Positions 26,201 to 36,126 are shown, counted from the stretch's first letter. The stretch is DNA of 41,751 nucleotides from an uncultured Alphaproteobacteria bacterium (GCA_949297665.1 CASFTO010000089.1:1-41751); one strand, 5' to 3'. The notes: generated by a model not told the origin, from the sequence alone. Translations and numbers: made by a program.

Positions 26201-29200
26201 TTAATCGGTTAAAGAAAGCGTTTTTGTAACATTACCGGAAAAATCTAAGCGGTGAGAAGAATTAGCCGCGAATAAATACTGAGGTTCAGTTTGAGGCAGT
26301 ACGGACGGTTGTACATTTTTAAGCATTTCTTTGCCGACGGTTCCGCTAAATTGAGGAAAATCTACGCTTTTATTTTGTAAAACATAGCGATTATTAGTAG
26401 CAGAAATAATCTCCTTAGGCGAATTAACAGCAATAAGAGCGTCCTCTGTTACCATATTATTAGGGGAAGATTCCGAAGCTAATTGAGGACGAGGCAAAGC
26501 GTCAATTAATAGATGTGTATTATAAGAAGCATCATTATCATCTTTAAGGGCGTCATTAACATATTCGGAAAATTTATCAATCTGTTCAGAAGATAACGGA
26601 GCTAAAGAATTATTATGGGAAGCCGCAGCGACTTTTTTAAATTTAGATTTATGAGCAGCAAACAAGTTTGGTTCAAATGAACTCGAATTTTCAACTTCTT
26701 TTCCGATATTCATGGCAACAACAGGATTGGTTTTAAGAGAAGAAGGCATTTTATCTTGTTTGGTTGTTACCAATTCATTAGAAACAAGGGAAGGTACATT
26801 ATCAACATTTGCTAAAATAGGGTTGGTGTTACTAGCACTGGGAGCATCTGCCGCTTGTTTATTGTTAGAATTTTTGGGGGCAGAAACATTGAATACGTTT
26901 TCAGCTAGTTTTTTTTCTTGTGTCTTAACTTTAGAAAGAATTTTTGCAATAGCGGCTTTAGTTTTTTCAAGAATATTATCTTCGGAAGCGGAGAATTTTA
27001 TGTTTTTATCATCGGCTGAAGCTAACTGAGTATTTAAATTTTTATTTTCTTGAGCAATAACATTCTTCTGAGTCACTTCCAACTCTTTAGTATCTGCATC
27101 AGAAACATTCTTCTGAGCCACTTCCAACTCTTTAGTATCTGCATCAGAAACATTCTTCTGAGTCACTTCCAACTCTTTAGTATCTGCATCAGAAACATTC
27201 TTCTGAGCCACTTCCAGTTCTTTAGTATCAGTATCCGAAAGAGCAACTTGAATAGGTGCTTGCTTAACATTATCAGCAATCACAGAAGAATTTGCAACAG
27301 CTTCGGCAGTAGCAATAATTAAAGCCTGAGCATCACTATTTTCAGAACTCAAAGAGATATTACTTTTAAAAATATCGGACAAGCCGCCCAAAGCGAGATT
27401 AGATATAGTGTTAACATCGTCACGAAGAATTTTATCACTATTAAGTTTATTTAAGAGTCCAGAAAGACCATTAGAAGCAGTCTGTTGAAGAGCAACATCA
27501 AGCATCACTTTTTTTTTATCGTTATTATTCTTAGGTTGAGTATCTGTAGCAACGGACTGCGTATCAGAAGAGGTTTCTTGAATAAGATTCTTCTGAGCTA
27601 CTGAGGCAGACGGTTTACCTTCATTTTTAATAGTAGGTTTTGTAATATCAATTTCAGCTGTTGTTTCCGGCGGATATAACATATATTGGTCATAATCTCT
27701 GGAAAGGATGCCTAAAACCGCTCTAAAATCATCAATATTAAGAACAATATCGTTATATAATTGCTTAGAATAGGCCAATAACGTTTCTAAGGCCTGACGA
27801 GCAATTTCGTTATTTTCTTTCATCTGAGAAACTTTAACAGAATCAATAATATTCAAATAGTTATCTCTGATTTTATCATGCAGAGCATTAATATTATCCA
27901 TAATTTCTTTGGTTTTATCAATACCTCCTTGTAACTTTTTAACGTTATCCTCGCTGACAGGAGTTGCAGTTGACTTTAAGAGTTCAACTTGAGCCATGTA
28001 AACATCTGCAAGAGTATGATGATAAGCGTAATTATTTTGAGAAAGATTATAAATCCATGCGATTTTGTTAAAAGTATCATCAAAGATATATTTGCTATCA
28101 ACAACAAAGTTTTCTTCTAAGACTTTTGGAATATATCTAAGTTTAGCTTTTTCAGCTCCAAGGTTTGCGTCAATATTAATAAGGGTTTCCTCATCAGGAT
28201 AAGTATCCAGTTCCTCTTTCATCTTTTTAATATTCATCTCGGCATTGCTGATAATTTTGAGATTATCCTGATAAACTGAAACGACATTATCATTAGTGGT
28301 AACAGGTTTAAAGCGAACAACATCAAGAGTAAGGCGATTAATATCTTGTAATGTACCATCAATTGCTCTCTGCAAGGCTTTAATTTTTCCGCCGATTTTT
28401 TCCATTTTTTCTTTTTCTTTATATTGGCGAGCATTTTTAATTTTATCTTCGACTTCACTAATTCTCTTAATACTTTCGGACAAATCAGTTTTTAAAACCG
28501 GATTAGCCAGATTCCCGTCATAAGAAAACTTAAGGATGTCAGAGAAAGAAGCGTTATGATAGACAGCATTAAATACGGCATGGAATAACCAATCACTTAA
28601 ATTCAAATCAAATTTTAAGTTCATATTAAGAACCGGAGATTCCCAAATAACGCTGTCAGCAACTATAAACCCCTTGTTAATATTATAGTTTCCTCTGATT
28701 CTCGAAAAGCTGCTTTTACCGGATTTTAAACTATTTAGAACAGTATCCTCAAAACCGGCGACAGATTTTCTCTGTTCAAGTTCAAATTTAATAATATCCA
28801 AATCCCAACCACGAATAGCTGTATTGGTAAAAGAGAATTTACCTTTAGAATTAAGGTTTTCAAAAAAATCAGCTTCGGAAACGGCGGAAGAATTAAAAGT
28901 ACCTTCAGCAGTAAGCCATCCGTTTTCAACAACGTATAAAGAGCCGCCGAATTCAGGAATTTTAAGATCTTTAACATTAAAATACCCATCGATTCTCGGT
29001 AAATCATTCATATTCAAATCAAACCGAAAATTAATAAAACCTTTATCAATAGTTGTATCAAAAGAAGCCACTTTAAGCAGACTATCTTTTAAAGCAATAT
29101 CGGTCTTCGCGTTCGCATAAGTCTGTCCAAAGAAATTCAATTGATTAGCGGATGCTTTAAGGTTAAAATCAATTTTACCGAGAGTAGAAAAATCAATTTT

Positions 29201-31546
29201 TTCATTAGAAAAATTTTTGCTAACAAAAGTATCATTACCTTTTTGGGTAGGAGATTTAGGCAAATTTTTATTAAGATTAAACCATCTGTCTACATCAAAT
29301 TTATCAAAATCAAGAGAAGCGGTCAATTGAGGTTTTAAGCCCATATTATCAAATGTCAAATTTCCTTTAATAGCATTAGCTCCTAAATAAGCATTAATAT
29401 TATCTAAAGCAAAAGCATTGTAATGCCCTTTGATTTTGGAGGAAAGCGCAAAGGTTGTAACTGGAATATCTGCTGTATAATTAAATCCAACGGCTTTAAC
29501 AAAAGCATTAAAGTTATTTGTTTTCAATTCAAGGTCACCGGCAACGATTACAGGTGATTTAGGGGAATTATTAACGACACCGGTATAAGCAAATTCCGTA
29601 TCACCAAATTTTTGAACAGAACTCAGACTAAATTCATCAAAAGTTCCGCTCAAAGCGCCTTGAGCTGCAAAGAGTTTTCTTTTGAATAAACTTTTATCAC
29701 CGGTATCAATCCCCAAAGTAGAAGTAAATAATGGGAAGTTTTCGGTTTTTATATTAAAACTCAATTCGTTAAAATGAGGTTTAGTGAAGATACTACCGGC
29801 CTTTAATTTCAAATCAACATCGGCACCAGCCAAATGTTTAACAGAAAAACGTGTAATATCAATATTATCGTTTTCAGAAGTAAAGTGCAAATAAAGATTT
29901 TCCATAGGAACATCATTATAAACAACACTAGAGGCATTAATTTCCGCATCAACACTAAAATCACGATTCCACGGCAATAAATTCATTTGATAAATAAATT
30001 TATCTTTAATTGAAGCATTTTTGAGATTATCAGGTATTCCTTGAATATATTTATCCAGAATAACCTTAGAAACATTCATATCAGCCAGAACAAAAACTTT
30101 ATCTTTTTTTACAATACCTAAATTTCCGGTCAAATCAATAGCATCAATAGCTGCGTTCGAAACAGATATTTTAGCGCTATCAAGATTACCGATAATTTTC
30201 AAATCAGCCTGAGCCCGTTTAAATATTGACTTTCTGTTATCCGCAGAAGCGAACTTAGCTAAATCCAAGTCAAAGACTGAAGCAAACGTTCTTAAATCTT
30301 TAGAATCAATAGCTTGATTAAAGATATAATTAATTCCATTATTCAAATTAATTTTGCCGACAGTTTTAATAATAGTATCCCCCGGCATAATAACCCCTAA
30401 ACGCGCCACATCAATAATGTTTTGTTTTAAGTTAAGAGCCATTGTTAAATTACGCGCTTCAATATTATTAAGCCAAGCAGAAGTAGCTTTAGCGGAAAGA
30501 CTGAAATCCAATCCTGCAAATGGAGATTCTGCAAATTTCTTTCCTGCTTTAGTATAATCGACGAGATCAAGAACTAAATCTTCAAAAATATTCAAATCAA
30601 ATTTAGTCAAATCAAAGGAGGCATTAATTTGCGGTATATCCGAAGCGTTATTAATAATAACAGTACCGCTGCCGGCCGTATTTTTATCAAATTTAGTTGT
30701 AAAGTTATCCAATTTTAAGATTGAATTATCGTAGCTATATTGAAAAGACAAATATAGAGGTTTATTATATCTGTTAGATATGCTGTCATTTCCCCAAATA
30801 ATGTTAGAAACATCATATAAACTTTTAGTATCTAATGTAACAGTACCTTTAGCTTTTGATCCTAAAGAACCATCAAGAGTGGCAACAGAACCAGTAGCAG
30901 CGTTTGCTAATTCAATTTTCAAGGCGATACCATCGTTTTTGGCAACATTACCTTTAAAAAGAATTTCGCTGTTATTATGAATAAATTTACCGCTGGTTTT
31001 ATACGGGCCAGACAAGGTAGGTGCTGAAATATTAGCAGAAATATTATTGATATTAAATTGAGAATTATCCTCAAGATTTTTATAGATTAATGTAGAATTT
31101 GTAACCCGAATATCATTAAATGAAACTTCAATATTTCCTGATTTGGTATTACTGTTTGCACCGACACCATCCCAGTTGCTGACACCTTTTTCATTAATTT
31201 CAACATAAGCCTCAGCTTTAGCAAGAGTCATTGATTTGACTACAAAGTTATTATCCAACAACGGCATCAAATCCACATTGGTAGTCAAATCATTAACAAC
31301 AACCAAAGGTGTTTTGCCGCCATTTGTTTTATAAAATTTAACTTTACCTGCAGAAAATTTAGGAGAAGGGAATAATTTAACGTCTAAATTCCCCTCAATT
31401 ACAGCCTTAAGTCCTGTAATTTGTGAAAAACGTTGAGCAACGAGTGCTTTGTGCTTATTCCAATCCAGCGTATAGATATAAATACCGCATCCTGTAGCAG
31501 CTAATATAATAAAGCACAAAATACCGACAATAATCTTTTTTAGCAC
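26201..31546 (-). CDS. AsmA-family (bridge-like lipid transfer type) envelope protein, very large
   Basis: A 1781-residue protein anchored by one N-terminal membrane helix (IVGILCFIILAATGCGIYIYTL). The classic AsmA start follows: FSQITGLKAVIEGNLDVKLFPSPKFSAGKVKFYKTNGG, then DLMPLLDNNFVVKSMTLAKA. About 1000 residues of repeating beta-strand units continue to an AsmA C-terminal segment (GWDLDIIKFELEQRKS, SSFSRIRGNYNINKGFIVADS). AsmA relatives are thought to form hydrophobic grooves that move phospholipids toward the outer membrane. A long charged coiled-coil region follows (about 1026-1280), then roughly 500 residues of Ser/Asn/Ala-rich low complexity with four 15-residue repeats. Such a tail is unusual for the family. 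The start is GTG with AGGAG seven bases upstream. Confidence 0.85.
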   Translation of the reverse strand: MLKKIIVGILCFIILAATGCGIYIYTLDWNKHKALVAQRFSQITGLKAVIEGNLDVKLFPSPKFSAGKVKFYKTNGGKTPLVVVNDLTTNVDLMPLLDNNFVVKSMTLAKAEAYVEINEKGVSNWDGVGANSNTKSGNIEVSFNDIRVTNSTLIYKNLEDNSQFNINNISANISAPTLSGPYKTSGKFIHNNSEILFKGNVAKNDGIALKIELANAATGSVATLDGSLGSKAKGTVTLDTKSLYDVSNIIWGNDSISNRYNKPLYLSFQYSYDNSILKLDNFTTKFDKNTAGSGTVIINNASDIPQINASFDLTKFDLNIFEDLVLDLVDYTKAGKKFAESPFAGLDFSLSAKATSAWLNNIEARNLTMALNLKQNIIDVARLGVIMPGDTIIKTVGKINLNNGINYIFNQAIDSKDLRTFASVFDLDLAKFASADNRKSIFKRAQADLKIIGNLDSAKISVSNAAIDAIDLTGNLGIVKKDKVFVLADMNVSKVILDKYIQGIPDNLKNASIKDKFIYQMNLLPWNRDFSVDAEINASSVVYNDVPMENLYLHFTSENDNIDITRFSVKHLAGADVDLKLKAGSIFTKPHFNELSFNIKTENFPLFTSTLGIDTGDKSLFKRKLFAAQGALSGTFDEFSLSSVQKFGDTEFAYTGVVNNSPKSPVIVAGDLELKTNNFNAFVKAVGFNYTADIPVTTFALSSKIKGHYNAFALDNINAYLGANAIKGNLTFDNMGLKPQLTASLDFDKFDVDRWFNLNKNLPKSPTQKGNDTFVSKNFSNEKIDFSTLGKIDFNLKASANQLNFFGQTYANAKTDIALKDSLLKVASFDTTIDKGFINFRFDLNMNDLPRIDGYFNVKDLKIPEFGGSLYVVENGWLTAEGTFNSSAVSEADFFENLNSKGKFSFTNTAIRGWDLDIIKFELEQRKSVAGFEDTVLNSLKSGKSSFSRIRGNYNINKGFIVADSVIWESPVLNMNLKFDLNLSDWLFHAVFNAVYHNASFSDILKFSYDGNLANPVLKTDLSESIKRISEVEDKIKNARQYKEKEKMEKIGGKIKALQRAIDGTLQDINRLTLDVVRFKPVTTNDNVVSVYQDNLKIISNAEMNIKKMKEELDTYPDEETLINIDANLGAEKAKLRYIPKVLEENFVVDSKYIFDDTFNKIAWIYNLSQNNYAYHHTLADVYMAQVELLKSTATPVSEDNVKKLQGGIDKTKEIMDNINALHDKIRDNYLNIIDSVKVSQMKENNEIARQALETLLAYSKQLYNDIVLNIDDFRAVLGILSRDYDQYMLYPPETTAEIDITKPTIKNEGKPSASVAQKNLIQETSSDTQSVATDTQPKNNNDKKKVMLDVALQQTASNGLSGLLNKLNSDKILRDDVNTISNLALGGLSDIFKSNISLSSENSDAQALIIATAEAVANSSVIADNVKQAPIQVALSDTDTKELEVAQKNVSDADTKELEVTQKNVSDADTKELEVAQKNVSDADTKELEVTQKNVIAQENKNLNTQLASADDKNIKFSASEDNILEKTKAAIAKILSKVKTQEKKLAENVFNVSAPKNSNNKQAADAPSASNTNPILANVDNVPSLVSNELVTTKQDKMPSSLKTNPVVAMNIGKEVENSSSFEPNLFAAHKSKFKKVAAASHNNSLAPLSSEQIDKFSEYVNDALKDDNDASYNTHLLIDALPRPQLASESSPNNMVTEDALIAVNSPKEIISATNNRYVLQNKSVDFPQFSGTVGKEMLKNVQPSVLPQTEPQYLFAANSSHRLDFSGNVTKTLSLTD
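27061..27240 (-). repeat. Four tandem 45-bp repeats in the AsmA-family gene
   Basis: A 45-base unit beginning CATTCTTCTG recurs at 27061, 27106, 27151 and 27196 and encodes the 15-residue unit DADTKELEVxQKNVS. Copies alternate Thr/Ala at one position (AGTCAC versus AGCCAC), giving a higher-order 90-base period. The reading frame is kept and there are no spacers. Confidence 0.93.
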
Positions 31547-31669
31547 GATTTTCTCCTAAAATAAAAATAAGATTTGCTAAATTTTTTTGTCATTGTATAT
31601 TATAAAAAATTAACGAAACGATAATTTTCACATATTTTTTGCAAAAATATTAAAAAAGGAGCGTTTTTT

Positions 31670-32074
31670 ATGGATATAAAGCAGAAACTTTATGAAAAAG
31701 CACTAGAAATAAGGGAAAAAGCTTATGCTCCTTATTCAAAGTATAAAGTTGGCGCGGCAATATTGTCAGAAAAAGGGGGATACTATGTTGGCTGTAATGT
31801 TGAAAATATTTCCTACCCTTGTGGAACCTGTGCGGAAGCCGGAGCAATAGCAGCCATGATTGCCGGAGGAGATAGAAAAATATCAGCGTTATTGGTAGTT
31901 TCATTTGGAAAAAATTTAGTATATCCATGTGGTGCTTGTTTGCAAAGAATTGCTGAATTTTCAACACCATCAACAGTAATATATGTAGCAGATGCGCAAG
32001 GAATTCAAGAAACTCATACGTTAGCAGATTTATTACCATACGCGTTTAAAGAGGAGGGACTATCAAATGAATAG
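31670..32074 (+). CDS. cdd: Cytidine deaminase
   Basis: Deaminates cytidine and deoxycytidine to uridine forms in pyrimidine salvage. The 134-residue length is that of the small tetrameric class. The zinc and catalytic motifs are intact: GCNVENISYPCGTCAEAG (CAE, with the catalytic glutamate) and VYPCGACLQRIAEF (PCxxC zinc ligands). The KVGAAILSEKGGYYVG strand precedes them. The ATG has AAAGGAG upstream. It is first in a cdd-punA-deoA operon, and its end overlaps punA by eight bases, with the punA ribosome site inside cdd. Confidence 0.96.
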   Translation: MDIKQKLYEKALEIREKAYAPYSKYKVGAAILSEKGGYYVGCNVENISYPCGTCAEAGAIAAMIAGGDRKISALLVVSFGKNLVYPCGACLQRIAEFSTPSTVIYVADAQGIQETHTLADLLPYAFKEEGLSNE

Positions 32075-32882
32075 CGCCAAAGAAATAGCCGAAGAAATAA
32101 AGAAGAAATTACCTATAAAAGACGTTGAAACAGCTGTTATTTTAGGTTCTGGTTTAAGTGGGTTTGCACAAATATTAGAACATCAGCAAAGTCTGCGCTA
32201 TAAAGAAATAAACGGTTTTCCGCAAACCAGTGTCAGCGGTCACAAAGGAGAGCTTATATATGGGTATATAGGAGCCAAAGAGGTGTTGTGCCTAAACGGA
32301 AGATTTCATTTGTACGAAGGTCATGAACCGCAAACAATAGCTCAGGTGATAAGAGTACTAAAAGATTTAGGCATAAAGCGCTTGATAATTACCAATGCAG
32401 CAGGAAGCCTGCGTAAAGACATGGCTCCCGGAACATTAATGTTGATAAAAGACCATATTAATTTTAGCGGTAAAAATCCTCTGGTCGGAGCAAATGATGA
32501 AATTTATGGTTGTCGATTTCCGGCAATGAATAACGCATATCCGGAACATCTTAGAGAAAAATGTAAAAAAATAGCTGAAAAACTAAAGATTTCGGTCAAA
32601 GAAGGAACTTATTTTATGGTTTTAGGCCCCAATTTTGAAACAGCAGCGGAAGTTCGCGCATTTGGCATATTAGGCGGCGATGCGGTAGGAATGTCGACAG
32701 TGCCGGAAGTAATAGCAGCGGTTCATTGCGGAATAGAGGTTCTGGGGATATCTGTTATAACCAATTATGCGGCAGGATTGGTAAATAACACACCGACACA
32801 TCAAGAAACTTTAGAGGAAGCAGATAAGGCATCTTTACGAATGAGTGCATTAGTAACTGAATTTATCAAAGAGGAGGAATAA
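32067..32882 (+). CDS. punA: Purine nucleoside phosphorylase
   Basis: Cleaves purine (deoxy)nucleosides with phosphate to base and (deoxy)ribose-1-phosphate. The 271-residue protein is of the trimeric PNP-I/MTAP-like class. Motifs are ILGSGLSGFA, a phosphate-site SGHKG, NGRFHLYEGHEP, ITNAAGSLRKDMAPGTLMLI, DHINFSGKNPL, GTYFMVLGPNFETAAEVRA, GGDAVGMSTVPEVIAA and SVITNYAAGL with its base-contacting Asn. It starts inside the cdd 3' end behind GGAGGG and ends two bases before the deoA start. Activity on inosine and guanosine is expected from the family. Confidence 0.94.
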   Translation: MNSAKEIAEEIKKKLPIKDVETAVILGSGLSGFAQILEHQQSLRYKEINGFPQTSVSGHKGELIYGYIGAKEVLCLNGRFHLYEGHEPQTIAQVIRVLKDLGIKRLIITNAAGSLRKDMAPGTLMLIKDHINFSGKNPLVGANDEIYGCRFPAMNNAYPEHLREKCKKIAEKLKISVKEGTYFMVLGPNFETAAEVRAFGILGGDAVGMSTVPEVIAAVHCGIEVLGISVITNYAAGLVNNTPTHQETLEEADKASLRMSALVTEFIKEEE

Positions 32883-32884
32883 AA

Positions 32885-34198
32885 ATGTTACCGCAAGAGA
32901 TTATCAGAAAAACCAGAAATCACGAACCATTGAGTAGCGAGGAGATTAGTTTTTTCATCAAAAAAATGACGATGGGAGAAATAGCTGATATACAAGCGGC
33001 ATCTTGGAGTATGGCGATATTCTTAAACGGTCTGAGCAGGGAAGAAACTTTATCATTAACTCTTGCGATGAGAGATTCCGGTGAAAAACTTGAATGGAAA
33101 GAGTTAACGGATAAGCCGATTGTGGATAAACATTCAACCGGAGGAGTTGGGGATAAAGTAAGTTTAATGTTAGCACCGATGTTGGCAGCATGTGGAGCTT
33201 ATGTCCCGATGATAGCCGGAAGAGGATTGGGGCATACCGGAGGGACATTGGATAAATTAGATTCTTTAAAGGGCTACAAAACCAATGTTGATATTGCTAC
33301 TTTTAAAAAAGCGGTAAAAGAAGCCGGTTGCGCCATTATCGGACAAACAGCAGATTTAGCTCCGGCAGATAAAAAGCTTTATGCAATAAGAGATGTCTGC
33401 GCAACAGTTGAATCAATTCCTCTGATAACGGCATCAATATTAGCAAAAAAATTAGCAGCAGGTTTGCAATATTTAGTAATGGATATAAAATGCGGAAATG
33501 GAGCATTTATGGAAAATATGCAAAGAGCATCAGAGTTAGCATATTCCATTGTGGAAGTGGCTAATGGCGCCGGTACAAAAACATCAGCACTGTTAACTGA
33601 TATGAATAGCGTATTGGGAAAAACAGTAGGAAACGCTTTGGAATTAACAGAAGCAATAGAATATCTGCAAGGTAAAAAAGCGGATGAACGTTTAGATAAA
33701 GTAACAATGGCTTTGTGTAAAGAGTTGTTGATAAATAGCGGAATTGCTAAAGATGAATTAGAAGCAGAAGTAAAATTAAGACAAAGTATTTCAAGCGGTG
33801 CGGCTTATGAACATTTCTGTAAAATGGCAGAGATGTTAGGAGCGGATATGGATATTTTAGACAACTATGAACAAAAGAAGCCGCAAGCCCGTTATGTTGA
33901 AGCGATTTATCCTAAAACTTCGGGGTATGTGGAAAGTATAGATACCAGAGAAGTTGGTTTAGGTGTAATTATGTTGGGTGGCGGAAGAACTCGTCCTGAA
34001 CAGCAAATTAACTATACGACAGGTTTCACAGACTTTTGTCAAATAGGGGACAAAGTAAATTCTAGAACTCCATTATGCTATATTCATGCAGAAGATAAAG
34101 ATTCCGTCGCTTCGGTATCAGAAGTTGTGCGTAAAGCGATAAAAATTTCGGAGGAAACTCCGCAAAAAACACCAACAATTTTGCGAAAAATAGCATAA
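32885..34198 (+). CDS. deoA: Thymidine phosphorylase
   Basis: Converts thymidine and phosphate to thymine and deoxyribose-1-phosphate. The 437-residue protein shows the family order: helical N-terminus with EEISFFIKKMTMGEIADIQAAS, the phosphate-binding KHSTGGVGDKVSLMLAP, the signature GRGLGHTGGTLDKLDS and DLAPADKKLYAIRDVCATVES. DIKCGNGAFM comes next, and a lipoyl-like C-terminal barrel (GYVESIDTREVGLGVIMLGGGR) closes it. The ATG has GAGGAGGAATAAAA upstream. It is the last gene of the salvage operon and ends at an intrinsic terminator. A broader pyrimidine nucleoside specificity cannot be excluded. Confidence 0.95.
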   Translation: MLPQEIIRKTRNHEPLSSEEISFFIKKMTMGEIADIQAASWSMAIFLNGLSREETLSLTLAMRDSGEKLEWKELTDKPIVDKHSTGGVGDKVSLMLAPMLAACGAYVPMIAGRGLGHTGGTLDKLDSLKGYKTNVDIATFKKAVKEAGCAIIGQTADLAPADKKLYAIRDVCATVESIPLITASILAKKLAAGLQYLVMDIKCGNGAFMENMQRASELAYSIVEVANGAGTKTSALLTDMNSVLGKTVGNALELTEAIEYLQGKKADERLDKVTMALCKELLINSGIAKDELEAEVKLRQSISSGAAYEHFCKMAEMLGADMDILDNYEQKKPQARYVEAIYPKTSGYVESIDTREVGLGVIMLGGGRTRPEQQINYTTGFTDFCQIGDKVNSRTPLCYIHAEDKDSVASVSEVVRKAIKISEETPQKTPTILRKIA

Positions 34199-34219
34199 CA
34201 ATCTATCTTAACGAGGAGA

Positions 34220-34263
34220 GCCGTAAATTAAATACAAGCAAGAGATTTGCGGCTTTATTTTTT
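34220..34263 (+). terminator. Intrinsic terminator of the cdd-punA-deoA operon
   Basis: GCCGTAAAT / ATTTGCGGC (9 bp with one U-G) encloses a 16-base loop, followed by TTTATTTTTT. The T-tract overlaps the stop codon of the convergent mltB gene. Confidence 0.82.
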
Positions 34264-35541
34264 GGGGGATAAAAGAGGTTTCTTTGGCTGTGGAGGCACA
34301 AGAAAATCAACACGAGATTTGTAGTTCTTAATTTTGCTCAACAGCATATAATCAGGCATACCGTCTTGAGGAAGTTTCCATTTTTTTTGAAGCTTTTTGA
34401 CTTCTTTAGCTGTTTTCCCTCCTAAACGCCCATCTTCTTTAAGATTCGATTTCAAAACACGGTTGGCAAACTGTTGCACTTGTAAAATATCCTCGTTAGT
34501 TAGTTTATAATAAGGTTTCTCATTAAGAGGATGATACGGGCTATTATTATTGCTGATATAATCAGCAAGGGTAACAATGGCTAAAGCATAGTTTGTAGAG
34601 CGATTCCATATCATAATTCTGCGGAAGTTGCTAAGCACCAAATAAGCCCGTCCACGCCGACCATCAGGTAAAATAACGGTAGCCGCCGCATTATCCGGAA
34701 GTTTAATACCTTTACCGTTTGCACTAAATACTCCGATTTTTTTCCATTCTTTAACAGTTTTAAATTTTTTAGTCCCGATAAGATTATAATCAAAATTCCA
34801 AGGAAGTTGAACTTCTTGCCCCCAAGGCTCGTCAGTTTTCCAACCGAGTTTAGAGAGATAGTTTGCCGCAGAAGCAATTGCATCGTCAAAGCTATCCCAA
34901 ATATCGGCAACACCGTCTCCGTCATAATCAACGGCATAAGCATTATATGTAGAAGGCATAAATTGAAAATGCCCCATTGCTCCGGCCCATGAGCCCATCA
35001 TTTTATCGTCACTTAAATCGTATTCGTCCATAATTAACAAAACATGATAGAGTTCACGTTTAAAAAAGTTGGCGCGGCGATTTTTGTAGCTTAAATTAGT
35101 GAGGCCATCGATTAAATGATATTTACCTTTATTATAACCAAAATGTGTTTCAACCGCCCAAAAAGCGATAAGATAATTAAGAGGAACGCCGTATTGTTCG
35201 CTGACTTTTTGATATTTAGGTTTGAGTTCTTTATAAAGTTCACGCGCTCTTTTGACTTTATTTGCCGTAATGAGTTTATTGATATATTTATCGGATGTCA
35301 GAATAAATTCAGCTTGTTTTTTATCTTGAATTTCGACTTGTTTTATTTCGTGAAAATAATCATTTTTATAGGCTTCTCGGATAGTTTTCTTAGAAATACC
35401 CTTATCAATCATTTCTTGTTTAAGTTTATCGAGCCATTCGTTCCAATCTTTCCTTTGTTCGTCAACAGTTTTAACACCGGCAAAAGCCGTATGCCAAATC
35501 AAACAAAAGATAAAAAGAAAGGATAATGTTTTTTTCCACAT
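34255..35541 (-). CDS. mltB: Membrane-bound lytic murein transglycosylase, MltB type
   Basis: Cleaves the MurNAc-GlcNAc bond of peptidoglycan with 1,6-anhydro product formation. The 428-residue protein has a signal peptide (FLFIFCLIWHTAFA) without a lipobox, so it is probably periplasmic. The catalytic domain shows LIAFWAVETHFGYNKGKY with the catalytic Glu in VETHFG, LTNLSYKNRRANFF, GSWAGAMGHFQFMPSTY, DYDGDGVADIWDS and DAIASAANYLSKLGW. A C-terminal peptidoglycan-binding domain (EDGRLGGKTAKEVKKLQKKWKLPQDG) follows. This layout matches SLT_2/MltB-family transglycosylases of alphaproteobacteria. Convergent with deoA; divergent from ruvX. Confidence 0.92.
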   Translation of the reverse strand: MWKKTLSFLFIFCLIWHTAFAGVKTVDEQRKDWNEWLDKLKQEMIDKGISKKTIREAYKNDYFHEIKQVEIQDKKQAEFILTSDKYINKLITANKVKRARELYKELKPKYQKVSEQYGVPLNYLIAFWAVETHFGYNKGKYHLIDGLTNLSYKNRRANFFKRELYHVLLIMDEYDLSDDKMMGSWAGAMGHFQFMPSTYNAYAVDYDGDGVADIWDSFDDAIASAANYLSKLGWKTDEPWGQEVQLPWNFDYNLIGTKKFKTVKEWKKIGVFSANGKGIKLPDNAAATVILPDGRRGRAYLVLSNFRRIMIWNRSTNYALAIVTLADYISNNNSPYHPLNEKPYYKLTNEDILQVQQFANRVLKSNLKEDGRLGGKTAKEVKKLQKKWKLPQDGMPDYMLLSKIKNYKSRVDFLVPPQPKKPLLSPKK

Positions 35542-35582
35542 ATAAGCTCGCTTTCAAAAGAAGAGTAAAGCAATAATAAAAT

Positions 35583-35612
35583 ATAATATCTTTATTTTAT
35601 CCTAATATTCAA
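35583..35612 (-). promoter_or_regulatory. Promoter of mltB
   Basis: TTGAAT and TATTAT separated by 18 bases on the minus strand, with the -10 about 41 bases before the ATG. Confidence 0.5.
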
Positions 35613-35662
35613 CATTTACAGAAAAAAAAAATTATGTTAGAAAAACAAAAAAAGGAGCACCA

Positions 35663-36121
35663 ATGAATATCCAAGAATTTAAGACACAACTTACAACATA
35701 TAAGGCTATATTGGGAATAGACTATGGTAGTAAGAGAATGGGAATAGCCGTTTCAGATTTATCATGCACCATTGCAACGTCATATAAAATAATTTATCGT
35801 AAGAATATAGAAGAAGATATATCAGAGTTAAGTAGGATTATTAAAGAAAAAGAAATCGGCGGTATTGTTATGGGGTTACCGTTACAAATGAACGGAGAGG
35901 AAGGAGCAATAGCGGCAGAAGTCCGTAAGTTTGCGGAAATTTTAACAGAAAAAATAGGGTTACCGATTTTGCTGTGGGATGAACGATTATCATCATCAGC
36001 AATGGAGAATTTTTTGATAAAAGAAGTGGATTTATCCCGTAAAAAACGAGCGAAAATACTGGATGCAACTGCTGCCACTTATATTTTACAAGGAGCATTG
36101 GACGCAATTAAGTATGCATAA
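35663..36121 (+). CDS. ruvX: Putative pre-16S rRNA nuclease / Holliday-junction resolvase-like protein
   Basis: YqgF/RuvX-family RNase H-fold protein, implicated in 16S rRNA 5'-end maturation and transcription antitermination. The 152-residue protein shows the first-strand acidic motif GIDYGSKRMGIAVSD, the central GGIVMGLPLQMNGEEG segment, and the last acidic patch LLWDERLSSSAMENFL with KILDATAATYILQGAL. All three expected acidic positions (Asp, Glu/Asp and the late Asp) are present. The ATG has AAAGGAG upstream. It is divergent from mltB and is followed 62 bases later by the uncharacterised cluster with its own promoter. Confidence 0.93.
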   Translation: MNIQEFKTQLTTYKAILGIDYGSKRMGIAVSDLSCTIATSYKIIYRKNIEEDISELSRIIKEKEIGGIVMGLPLQMNGEEGAIAAEVRKFAEILTEKIGLPILLWDERLSSSAMENFLIKEVDLSRKKRAKILDATAATYILQGALDAIKYA

Positions 36122-36126
36122 AAGTC

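Noticed and set aside
27050..27322. Regular 45-bp repeats as a CRISPR array or separate gene
   Set aside because: There are no unique spacers; the repeats are contiguous, in frame with the AsmA-family protein, and the plus-strand ORF only reflects the repeat.
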